In this document: positions 53,401 through 64,000 of the stretch, piece after piece
Layout: each line of letters opens with the position of its first letter
How positions within the stretch are numbered: position 1 is the first letter of the stretch
NCBI GenBank assembly: GCA_900708905.1
Contig: CAADRB010000055.1
Coordinates: 585,067-649,066, forward strand
Direction of reading: 5' to 3'
Length of the DNA: 64,000 nt
Source: Hymenolepis diminuta
Lineage: Eukaryota > Platyhelminthes > Cestoda > Cyclophyllidea > Hymenolepididae
Made by a program: the position numbers and the translations under genes
Notes under the pieces: model-generated
What the model was told of the DNA's origin: nothing
The model's input: only the letters and a program-made list of their open reading frames with translations
Databases searched by the model: none

Positions 53401-56400
53401 AAATACAACACCAGTTTTGTTATAAATAGAAAGCCTACCACATGGAAGTGGGGATTTTTAAGTAGTATTCTCCAGACTGCTTAATTATATGCGATAAAAT
53501 TAGTCTGGGGATCAAAGTCCACTAGAAATACAGACAGAGAGTGAGACAAATCTCACACATCAGAGTATAAGTGCGCCCCTTATGTCTACTTCATTGATAA
53601 ATAGGTCTGCTCCCCCTCTGGGTGCTATTGACATTAACTTAAGCAAGATATCAATAGAGGCGTAACTGGGACGTTGGTCATTGGGTTTCACGATCTTGAA
53701 GGCCTGAGGTTTTCTTTGATATTATTTTACAGTACTAATAAAAACATTCAAGCAATAAGTAAAACAAAATTTGCAAATTGAAAGACAGAATTACGCCTTC
53801 ATGGCTCTAATTTGCGGCAGTACGAGTCCATTGAAAACAAGATAACATTCTATGATTTGCCTCTTATCTAGTATCAATGGCCTTCCCTCTTATAAGCCGT
53901 GGCCTATATCACAGTTTTTTGTTTATTGAATTTATGTGAACTGCATAGAATTTGAATGCTTCACTCCCTTCAGCTAATCAGCCGACGGAACATCTTGATG
54001 TAAAATTTTGGTGGAATTAATCGTATTTTGATGAAGAAAAACATATGTAAAGGGAATAGAATTTGTTAAGTGAGCGTATGAAAAGCGAATTTTGTAAATA
54101 TTTACTGTATAGCTCTGATAGGGGCTAAACAATTCAAATAAATGATTATCGTCTCTGAAGTATATTCAAACACCTTATTACCTTATTGGCAGAAAAGAGG
54201 CTATTCCATTGTTTCATCACTTAACTGAAGAAATATAAATAAGAAAGGATGATAAAATAGTTGGAAATAAGTAAACCCGTTTACAAAGTTTAATACATCA
54301 AAATATCATTTCAATATTCTTCAATTGAGAGGTTTAGAGAACTATGTTTTGACCTAAAACTGGGCCACCATTGACAAATTAAGTGAAAGGGAATCGAATA
54401 AGAAAACAATTTAGGGATTCGCAATTAATCCCTCTAAATACATCAGTTTTAATCTTACATTTAGAAAAAGAAACTCACACAGATGAATGAATGCAGTGGA
54501 GGCTTAGATTACGGTCTATTTATAGTTAATGGACCATAATTTCTCTTGCTCTGCTTTAGAGAAATGCAAGTGCAAAGCATGATTCATCAAACATTTTTTA
54601 AAGTAAACTCAGCATTTAACAACTCTTTTTCATAAAATTTTGATTTGCTTATTCAATCATGGTACAAGGTAAATGAATATGTTTACCGAAGTTAAAATTG
54701 ACAACTCCCTGACAACAAGGCTTGGCTTTGTGGTCGAGTTTTAACTATCAGTTTATCTGAGGCCCAAATCTAGTTCAGTGAAAAACTCAAATACATTTTG
54801 GCATTACTTATTTACAGTCTTAAAAATAGGTGTTTATATATCAGGCTAGGAAAATGCACAGCGAAGTGTTATAGGTAATACAGATTACAATAGTGTGGTT
54901 TATGATTTTCCTTTGAGTAATTCTAGTCCTTCGTTCAATAATTGTAGGCATTAAAAGTTAAATGTATTCTATCATTATTGTCAGGAGCTTTTAATTAAAA
55001 GATAAAAAATGTGGGTCGATTAATACTGTAAATGTGATATAAGAGAAGAAAAAATATGAAATCGGGAGCCTGAAATATTGGAAAAAAATAGTTATTCAGT
55101 TTCATGACTTGGTAAAGTTTTCGTTCTATGAAACTAGTAAGCCCTGCTATACCCTTTATTGCCTTTTCTAGTTTTACGCCAGTTCATAACTGTCAGGAGT
55201 TACAAATGAATCAGTGTGTCGCGGCCAAAAATTCAATTAAGTAAAATGTTCAACAAGCTTGGTAGATCGTGAAAATGAACCCACACAGAAACCTATGAAC
55301 CATATAATAAAAAATAAGCTTTGGAATAATCGGATAGTGCAATGCAAATTATACTCCTTTTGAGAATGTGGACAGCTCAGTGCTACCAGAATTCATATGA
55401 AGTAAGACTCTAGACTTCGACCTCCGTTTGTATAGCATAATGGGATATTTTGCTGTCACGCACTTTCATTTGTCATCATATGATTGTAATTGTGGACATT
55501 TATGCATTGTCATGGATGATTTAATTATTTTCTCAAACATTCACTTAACTATATGTCATTACTATATTTCGCTTTCTCGAAATTGGAACATGCATTGAGC
55601 CATTTTCGGTAAAATATTTTTTAAGAAGTTCCCTAAAATTGATATGAATTAATTATCCGAAATGATTATATAAGTACTAAATCCGCTTATGTACGCTACA
55701 ATGTTTACGCGTATCATAAGTATAAAATTATGTGCATTTATTAATAATTCTTTTCATTTGCTCCCCTTCATTCAACCCAATTTATCTTTTTAATATATCA
55801 TATTTTTCTAGGCCAACAAAAAAACCCATTAGAGAAAGTATAAACTATATTTATTTTGAGAATGGAGTGATTTCCTTTGGGGGTGAGGGCAGTTTATTTG
55901 TGAGAAGAGCCTAGTTTAGAATTCGTGTTTTTTGTAAATGATCTGAACAAATTTACATCCACATTGACATGGAACAAATGAAAGGGGGCTAGAAGGCCGA
56001 TTTTGAATTGTTCGTGTGACGTAAATTCCCTCATTGATTCCCACCACTATTTCATTTCTTTCTGGGAAACAAATAAATTCACTCTCCTCCTCAACTTGTC
56101 CCGACTCTCCCCTTTCTAAAGTGAAGGAATTGAGCTTTCGTGGAATCCACCTGAACAACGTACAAAGTGGGAGAAAAAGAAAGTGAGCTACATGGTGATT
56201 TATTAGACGAGTGCCTGTGTGGGAGAGGTGACACTGAAAACCACAATTTTGACAAGTGTGTTAAGTGACATAATTCGTGTGAATTGGGGTGGAGAGTGGA
56301 GGGGGAATGGGTGAATGAAGTGATATATTATTGGGTACACACTTCATGCGCGAGCTAACTAGGCGATTTATTCCCAAGTGTTATTTATGGTGCCCAGTTG

Positions 56401-58377
56401 AAAAATTTTGCCATTGTCCCAATAAATTTTCGAGTCAGTTATTAGGAATGCATTTTCAATATTTAAATTTCAGAAGATGAAAAGAAAGGAAAAATGAAAT
56501 CATGCCCACCAAAAAATATATAAGTATGATCAACAGTATGCATTCTGTAACTCCTGGAAAATTTAATTTTGAAAGTAGAGAGATTTTGAGTTGAAAAGAA
56601 AGGGATAAAATATTTGTTAAATATCTCTTAAAGACATCAGTCATTAATAGATGTTAAACATAATCAACATTACCATTCTCGGCATCGATTACTCAACAAC
56701 TTTGAAATAATTCCCTATGAAGTCATTTATTCACATTTCATTGTTGAATCAGTTAACTTATTTGGTTAGTGCCTACAAAAAGGAGCAAATCAAATAAAAT
56801 TTTTGAGCAAGAAAAGAGTAATTTTCAATATTTACAATTACTTAAGGAAAAAAAACGAAATTCAAAGGATCCCATTTACGAATGTGTTGTAAGGTGTGGT
56901 CAAGTCGCTGTTGGAGGTATACTACACCTGATTAGACTCCAGATGCTAAGAGAGAAGACACGGATTAAACCAGACGAGATAAATGTGGTAACCAGACATT
57001 GACTGGAATTTTGAAACTATTGTCTAGATTATTACCGATCGGAAATGATTTAACAAATTGTTGATGGCTATTGAAATTCCAAGTTCAGTGACTGAATGTG
57101 ATTGGTCGGATGCCAAACCGTGACCTGCCATGACAATAAAATGGAAGCAACATAGCGATGATGTAGTATCGCTCCTTCACTCCTGGTGTGCGTCAAACAT
57201 TGTCACCCTTTCCTTTCTCCCTCTTTTAAGTTACATTTTTTACCTATTCTATTGTTAACGGAACAGCCCTTTAGTACTGTGCTCCGTACATTTAAAGCTT
57301 AACTTCGAAGGCGATTGGATTTTATTGGTTTTCAATGTTAGAGGTTGGCTTTCTTTTGTACATTCATAGTCCTGCGTTTCACAAACCAGAAGCAAGCTTA
57401 GAACTATAAACAAATGGCTACATTTCGGTCTTTAGAGTTATAGAGCACGAATTGCAGCTAGAATATTTCATGCACTTATTCCTTATATGAACGGTTCTTG
57501 AAACGATGTGTAATCAAATACTTCCAATACGAAAATACGTAATCAAAGGCAGTTTGGAATGGATATGTCCTAAAACATTATATAAATTGTGGTATATTCG
57601 ATAAAAAGGTAACTATGAGTGTCTGTATGTTCCCTTCATACATTTGGGACAGGAGAAGGGGTGATTAGGAACTTTCAAGTTGATTTTTACTCAAAGAACT
57701 CAGTTTGTATTATTGAGAACAGAAATTGTCAGTTCCTTGTTTGTCTAAGGTTACCATCAGCGGCACTGAAAACAAGATACAATTAAAAATTAAACGTAAA
57801 ATAATTCATCACTGAAAATAACTTTGTTAATTAATTTTAAAGAAATCATTCAAATTTTTTAGAAAAAGATTGATATATTTTCTAAGGAAACAGTTTGCTT
57901 CATTTGCTTCATGATTGTGACTTATTAGATAAACACTTAAACGTCTTCATGTCAACGTTGTTACGTCAACCTTGGATAAGATTTAATTGCTCTCGAGAAA
58001 ATAATGAATGTTTTTATTTTCGTATTCAAGAAATTCCTAATTTATGAAATCTCCAAATTGAGCTCAAATGCTAAGAAAATATATACAGTCAGTGAACTTT
58101 ACCATTCTCATCGAATCCGCATATGAGAGAATAAAGTAGAAAATTTTCAGTGATATCACGGAGTTCTTAACTAAGTACACAAGTATGTTAGGAATCTCGA
58201 TCCATATTTACTGTGCATCCAATTGAAACTTATAAGCTTCTTGCATCGAGCACTGAGTTATTGATTGGTGAATTTGTATGAGACTACCACTGAAGCAAAT
58301 ATCGCTGACTAACTAGACGGCCAATCATTTCCACTTAAGCAAATTCATTTCCTTTATAAAAAACCTCTCCTTTAACT

Positions 58378-59337
58378 TCAAGTCTTCTTTACATATACTT
58401 TCCGGGGTCTGAGAAGTTTTATTTTTATGAAAGTGACAACTGAGCGTTGTAAAAAACATGAATCCATGACCACATTTTGCAAAACCAAGCAGTGATTTTG
58501 ATATTCTTTATTCTCTCTTATCAGTAGGACTTTGAGCTTCTTTAATACAAACGCATACAAAATTTTCATGTCCACTGAAGATTAGTGCATCGAATTTTGT
58601 ATTATTTTATGCCCTTCTGAAGAATGTTAACAAGTACCGCAATGATGAAGTTCATTAGATTTGTGTCTATGAACCTCGGACCCATGACCTTTGATTCGGT
58701 AATCAAATCCAGTGGATTTTGCGCAAATGACTCGCGTAATAGTCATTGCTAACAATTCCACTAAATTGTAAGCTTGACGACAGTGTAGTAGTTTAAAAAC
58801 TTGTCGCATTTGAACTGAGCATTTAATTTTCAGTCAGTAGTTCTTCGGTAAATGAAATAAAACAGTTACTGCTTATTTAATTGCAATAATACGTTTGAAT
58901 CTGAAAGGAGATCAGAAACTCGTCTAGAACAGACCTGCAAGTGACTATCACATAATATCTGAGTTTGTATGCAAATTCTGTTTACTAAAAAGTACTAAAA
59001 AGGAGAAGAAGTGAACATTTGCATTAACCTCCAATTCTTCATTCTTTTTGCCTTTATAGACACATCCATCGTAATAAACCGAGGTATTCTTCTCTTTTCT
59101 CAGCTTCCACAAGTTGCATCTCTTCGTGCTCAATACTTTTACAGAAATTTAATTTTTAGATAAACATCTTATTATAAAAAGAACTGAAATTATTTCAATA
59201 TGTTTGCATAGTACAAATAATAACTTACACTCATGTGTACCCTGGATCAAAGAAAATTCAAATTTCTTATTGAAAAGCAATTTCCAAGCCAAGTTTCTTA
59301 ACAATTTAAAATAACACTTCTGATCAATGCTCACCAA
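58378..59337 (-). other. Run of four short minus-strand ORFs next to the mariner element
   Basis: Frames of 60-65 codons at 58378-58575, 58627-58809, 58948-59133 and 59149-59337 all lie on the minus strand. None has splice borders or a motif I recognise, and AT-rich composition explains frames of this size. The run could be chance or the relic of an older insertion. Confidence 0.15.
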
Positions 59338-59596
59338 TGTTAGCGTCTTATCTTAAATTTCAGAAAGTAGTAAATGGAATATCATCAAAATTATGAATTT
59401 TAATTCAAAAACCCATGCATATTACTACTAATAATACAAAAAAAGTTACTATTTTTAATTGTCGAAAGCTCCTAAAATAGATTAGATTAAAGGCTGACTA
59501 ATGATAAGGAGTTGAGAATCAACAAGATGCTGAGAGCAACATCAAGGTATTAAAAAGTCTAACTTCATTTGATATGTGAAGTCGGGTTATAAAATA

Positions 59597-59624
59597 TCGG
59601 GTTGTAACAGAAATTCTGTCCAAT
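59597..59624 (+). repeat. Mariner left terminal inverted repeat
   Basis: It begins TCGGGTTGTAACAG and pairs with the right repeat over 28 bases with 23 matches. It includes a small inner palindrome (ACAGAAATTCTGT). The transposase is expected to bind here. Confidence 0.9.
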
Positions 59625-59765
59625 TTTTGACTTATGTGTTCAGGGTACGATTACTTCAATTCGCCTTGTTAACGTTGTATGCTTATCTATGATAATTAAT
59701 AAAATGATATTTCTTCTTTCAAATTGTGTGATGATTATTATTATTAATGAATATTTCCAGCCCTA

Positions 59766-60838
59766 ATGTACACTCCAAATAAAGAGCATATCAGGCATAT
59801 TTTACTACTTGAATTTCATAAAGGAGGTACGCCAAGCTCAGTAGCGAAAACACTCAAAGACACTTACGGAAATAATGTTGTGAATAAAGAGACCTGCAGA
59901 GGGTGGTTTTCACCTTCACGTTTAAAAAAGGATGATTTCAGCCTGAAAGACGAACAGAGGGGAGGATGCTCAACAAACTCAATTCTGAGCAATTGCAAGT
60001 TGCCATTAATGAAAATTCAGCCTGCACTACTAGAGAACTGAGCAAAATCTTTTACGTAAGCCGCCATGACCCCATATAGGGAAATGAAAAGACTCAAAGG
60101 CAAAGTTTTAGAGATAGGGAAATGAGCCCCCCCCTCCCCCAACACGAATTGTTAGAAATCAACAAGCAACAATGTGTGATCTGTTGTGTTTCACTTCGTT
60201 CTCGTGAACTTTAGGCACCTTTTTTGGACCGAATCATAACTAACAGCGACGAGAAGTGGATCTTTTACGACAGCGTTAAGTGGAAAAAACAGTGGCAAAG
60301 TCGAGACAGTGGTTCAAAGCCAAATCCACAACCGAGAGGTGGACTACACCCGAAACAAATTCTTTTTCGTGCATGATGAGACTTGAAGAAAATTGTTTAT
60401 TATGTATTGATGGTTGACAATCAAACGATAACATCTGAAATTTGCTGACAGCAGCTAACTCGTTTAAAAGCAGTTTTACAGGAAAAACGGCCTTTTTTGA
60501 TCAATCGAAAAGAAGTGATTCTGTACCATGACTATGCCAGACCCCACACTTCAGGAGCAACCAAAAATCTCATTGAAGAATTTGGCTGGGAAGTCATGCA
60601 TCACCCACCACATTCTCCTGATCTTGCACCAACAGATTTTTATCTTTTTAGGGGCATAGAGAATCATTTAACGGGACAAAGGCTTAATTCAAGAGAAGAG
60701 GTCGAAATGAAGAAGCTAGTTTCTTTTTTTGAGTCCAAACTGGCTAAATTCTATAAAGAAGGAATCAGAAAGCTTATGACAAGATGGGAAGATGTAATTA
60801 ATAAAAATTGTGACTATGTTGACAAAATTCTCATTTAA
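59766..60838 (+). pseudogene. Mariner transposase, D34D type, decayed
   Basis: From the ATG at 59766 the first 80 or so codons are intact and show the mariner N-terminal DNA-binding pattern (KEHIRHILLLEFHKGG; a WF near residue 47; FSLKDEQRGG). A shift near 60010 moves the frame to TTRELSKIF, and another follows near 60078 (REMKRL). In the catalytic domain the first Asp (60248-60250, in DEKW) and the second (60530-60532, in HDYARPH) are in the same frame, with three TGA codons between them (60374, 60377, 60446). The first two stand where mariners usually have WW, consistent with TGG to TGA changes. The third Asp (60635-60637, in PDLAPTDF) follows 34 residues after the second, the D34D spacing of mariner. 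The last intact frame runs to the stop at 60838. The N-terminal style suggests the mellifera or cecropia side of the family, not irritans, but that is from memory. Confidence 0.95.
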
Positions 60839-60851
60839 ATTCAAATAAAAA

Positions 60852-60879
60852 AATGGACAGAACTTCTGTAGCAACCTGA
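60852..60879 (-). repeat. Mariner right terminal inverted repeat
   Basis: Read on the minus strand it begins TCAGGTTGCTACAG; it differs from the left repeat at five of 28 positions. It starts 13 bases after the transposase stop codon. Confidence 0.9.
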
Positions 60880-60884
60880 TACTT

Positions 60885-63800
60885 GCTAGATGGACAGTTC
60901 ACATTCCAAAATTTAAAATTTATGATCTGTCCATGGATTGTAACAAATATTTATCTAAGATTTCCAGTGTTTATTGTCCGATTCTTTAATTATGATGCTC
61001 GGTCTTGACAATTCTTGGTTGAGAAGGAAAGATGGTCTTTTTTGATGTACTGCAGCCTACAGTCGTAACATAGCAGAGTTAGCATAACTTGGTAAAATAT
61101 ATTTGTATGTGATGAAAGTTTGCTTCGATAATATCTGTAGTATAGCATGTAGTGTAGTAATATTCATGGTAATCAAATAGGGAAATGCATTTATTCCAAA
61201 TTTTTGATATAATTAAACGTAGCAAAATTAAAACTGACATCGAAATTGATTATGACTGAGAACAATAAAATTATCCAAATATTGTCAACATGGAGATTAA
61301 CTAATATAAATATTTCTTAATAGTGGTAACAATCCGCGTTCATTAATTACTACCTAGTGATTAAAATTTGGCAATTTTTTTAAAAATTGATATTATATCA
61401 CTGAGATTTTAGGCAGAGTTTTTTGACAGCTTAATGAATAAATGTCATTTAAGATCACTATCTTAATCTACCTATACAAATGAATTTCTCATATTACCTC
61501 CCACATATCACCTATGAGAACGCTGAAGGTGTACGATTTGTGATTTATCTGGTAAATTTCGCTCCTTACTAGTAATCTCATCTATGAATTCCACAAATTT
61601 TGATTACATCTACACTTAACTTAAATTATTTATTCTTTTTCATCAAATCACTTATTATGAATATTAATACAAAGATATTAATTGAATAATTTAATGCATA
61701 GCTTTTGATACCGGATTCTTCAGAGGGGGTGAGAAAATGTTAATTTTCTCTTCAGCTCTCGTTCAGTATCATAATAACTTTTAATATAGTTTTGCGTTTT
61801 TACCAACTGTACAACCGTGTTTCTTTGAAGTTCAGTTAAAAGCATTTCCAGTTGAAAGCTAACGATTTTTTTAATTGAAAGCTGGAGTGACGTTTATTTT
61901 TTTCAGTCACTGCACATAAGATAATTTTTAATATTTTCAATGCTATTTATCTAAAATGGAGGTTTAAAAATGCTTTCTATTATTTTAATTCGTAATTTAG
62001 AATTGATTTCGTAAATATGCAAGATCAGGCATATGGAGTCAAGAGCATAACCGCAATAGCCTAAATTCATATCTTAAGCCCAAATCAATGAGATTTGTCA
62101 TTAAATTTTATGATCGCATCTATCTTTACGTCCTATATTCGAAATGTGCTTGCAATGAATCTTTTTTTCGTTCGCCCTAGCATAATAAAAGTCATAGTAG
62201 AGTTTTAATAAATTCACAAACAGCTTTCATCAATCGGAATACATTTACTCCAATAACCCTTCTAACACCACTTCAGGTAACATTAAATGTATTGCTGAAA
62301 ACTTTTGTACTTTTGTATGACACGGGTTTATGGGGAAGGTAGGAGGGCTAAATTACACTAAGGAAGGGGTTTTAAAAACCATATGACCTTTAAAGGTCCA
62401 GGGGAGTTTATAGTTCAAAACATAAAAGGTACTATTAAAGTAAATTCGTACAATTTCATTTTTATTGGCCTTTACATGTAAAAGGTGAGGCATTTAGAAT
62501 TAGAGAATTTAAAATTATATATTACTTTACTGCTTATAGCATGCTAATTAGCTAATAAATTTGATGATTATTGGTTGCAATATGTTACTGCAAAACGGAA
62601 TTTCCAATTATTATCCATAGGAGGCAAAAGATTACCAATTGTGGCTGATTTTATATTTAATTTTCTTTTAAATGTAGAATTGATAGACCTGCTCTAATTT
62701 CTTCAAAACGTTGCCAACATTCAACTTTGTCGTATCAACATAATATTCATTTTTAGATCTAATTGGAATGGATTGTTGCAAGATTGTTCTTTGATAGATG
62801 AATAAGATGAACTATGTTAAATGTATTGATTTAAAAGTCTTATCTAAGAAAGAGGAAAAGAAGGTAATTCCTGGAAATTTCAATTTTTAGGCCTTAAACT
62901 TTCGCATCCGTGAACAGCAACCCAACTTTTTACATAAATATTCGCTCTAAAGAGGTCACAAAATTGAACTATTTTTCATCTTAAATCCTAATTAGAAAAA
63001 ATATAAATTCACTGGAACTGTCAAGTAATTACTGAATTTTAGATCAAATGTTATCATTTTCATTACCATTTTAAGTATATCTAGTTTTAAAATCATCGTT
63101 TGTTTGGATTACTCTCTAAATCTAAAACGAGATCGATCATAAAAGAGTGGAGTAAGAATAACCGCGAGGGTTGAGTGAACGTTCCATGGGGTTTGCGGAA
63201 ATTGGCTGAGTCAGCGCAGAGAGGGTGTAATCAAATTCATGGAGATCAAGATAAATTGCAGTGAAGACTGACTCACCAATAAATCTCTGAGAATTTGTTT
63301 AAAAATAAAAAAAATTGGCCAGACTGACAATTTTTTAATTCAGTTTTAATATTTATTCATTTATATGATTGAGGTGGAAGAGCGTTCTGACCTCCCAAAA
63401 ATGATTTAGTTCAGATAAGATGTGTACTCTTTATTTTTTTGAAAACAACACCCCCTTTTTTTGCCTTAGCTCATGAAAATAGCCTTTTGCAATTTGAAAT
63501 CATGGGAAACCTTTTAACCACAGAGCATTAAAGTGAAATAATACAGGGTAAAGGGAAGAGCGATCATATCAGGGAATCAGAACGCCTTTTGGTCATTTGA
63601 TTTCTATAATCAGCAAATTTTGATATTTTCTAGCAAATAGTGGCCTGCTGTGAAAAGTTTCTCAATTTGAAATATGCTTCATAACTGTAAAGATTGGAGT
63701 CTATTGAATAAAATTTCAATTATTCCATCTCAAAATTTTGGCCAGTACATATGCGTAATTGTTTTATGCAGTATAAATCGCAAAATTCAACCCACCAGAA

Positions 63801-64000
63801 AATTTAATCACATTTTTATTATCATGTATTGCCATAACATTGGTCAGCAATGACACATTTGACTGCAGCGGGAGTTCTTTGATTTTTCTTCTCGATTTTA
63901 AATGTAAAAGTCAATTGTATTTAATATGTTAGAAAATTACCAAAGTTTGGTGAAATTTGGGAATCTTATTGAAGAAATTTGTCATTTTATTGATTAAATA
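60885..64000. other. AT-rich non-coding DNA, nothing recognised
   Basis: No frame, repeat or RNA gene that I can support. A slightly GC-richer patch lies at 63.15-63.25 kb. Confidence 0.5.

Larger units (their letters stand above)
45040..58370. other. Long AT-rich region, apart from repeat copy C and an ORF cluster
   Basis: Mostly without recognisable features. A cluster of four plus-strand frames lies at 46.2-47.1 kb (listed separately). GC-richer patches lie at 51.95-52.26 and 52.88-52.99 kb. A 12-bp palindrome CCCGATATCGGG is at 50721-50732. The 77-codon frame at 56769-57002 (+) is polar and basic, with no splice borders or known motif. Confidence 0.4.
59597..60879 (+). mobile_element. 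Full-length but inactive mariner transposon
   Basis: The element is 1,283 bp, the usual size of a mariner, with terminal inverted repeats and a TA duplication at both ends. It carries one transposase reading region on the plus strand, broken by frameshifts and stops. The 5' leader of 169 bp before the ATG and the short 3' tail are also typical. It inserted into AT-rich DNA with no recognisable gene nearby. The family moves by cut-and-paste using its own DDD transposase. This copy could move only if an intact copy elsewhere supplied the enzyme. Confidence 0.95.
59595..60881. repeat. TA target-site duplication of the mariner insertion
   Basis: The dinucleotide TA sits directly outside both terminal inverted repeats (59595-59596 and 60880-60881), as expected for Tc1/mariner transposition. 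Confidence 0.85.

Noticed and set aside
1..64000. CRISPR array, operons, rRNA, telomere repeats, or a viral integration
   Set aside because: I found no regularly spaced direct repeats, no rRNA motifs, no telomeric tandem repeat and no polymerase or capsid motifs.

Overview
This window looks like animal nuclear DNA: AT-rich (about two thirds A+T by eye), with no prokaryotic gene packing and mostly non-coding. The coding signal is short open segments bounded by splice signals. The one element I identify with certainty is a degenerate full-length mariner transposon. A diverged TMEM135-like membrane protein and a Cys-rich fragment of a kind I associate loosely with arthropods hint at an invertebrate, but the sequence does not settle the organism. 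A 9-base N gap beside a G12 run marks this as a draft assembly.

Layout. At 7.8-9.0 kb (+) there is a plausible 3' end of a gene: three phase-compatible exons, a stop codon and an AATAAA signal. Convergent with it, at 9.43-9.98 kb (-), lies a long membrane-protein exon interrupted by one frameshift in a homopolymer. A small candidate exon sits upstream at 10.46-10.52 kb (-). The longest open segment of the window, another multi-pass membrane exon, is at 21.48-21.94 kb (-). The two large minus-strand exons may belong to one long-intron TMEM135-like gene, which is inference. Weaker isolated exon candidates lie at 5.6 kb (-), 18.4 kb (+), 25.6 kb (+), 34.9 kb (+) and 45.0 kb (-).

Repeats. Four diverged copies of one interspersed repeat of about 300 bp were found by comparing the window with itself (4.77-5.07, 14.21-14.51, 39.42-39.73 and 50.19-50.49 kb). 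The mariner element (59,597-60,879) keeps its TIRs, its TA target duplication and its three catalytic Asp positions, but frameshifts and stops have killed it. There are (TG)n and (TA)n microsatellites, two G-rich patches and two clusters of short same-strand ORFs that may be decayed coding DNA.

In DNA this AT-rich, open frames of 60-100 codons are expected by chance and translate into hydrophobic-looking peptides. Everything except the mariner, the self-similar repeats and the simple repeats is therefore tentative. I see no operon, CRISPR array, rRNA or tRNA, and no clear sign of a previously undescribed system.
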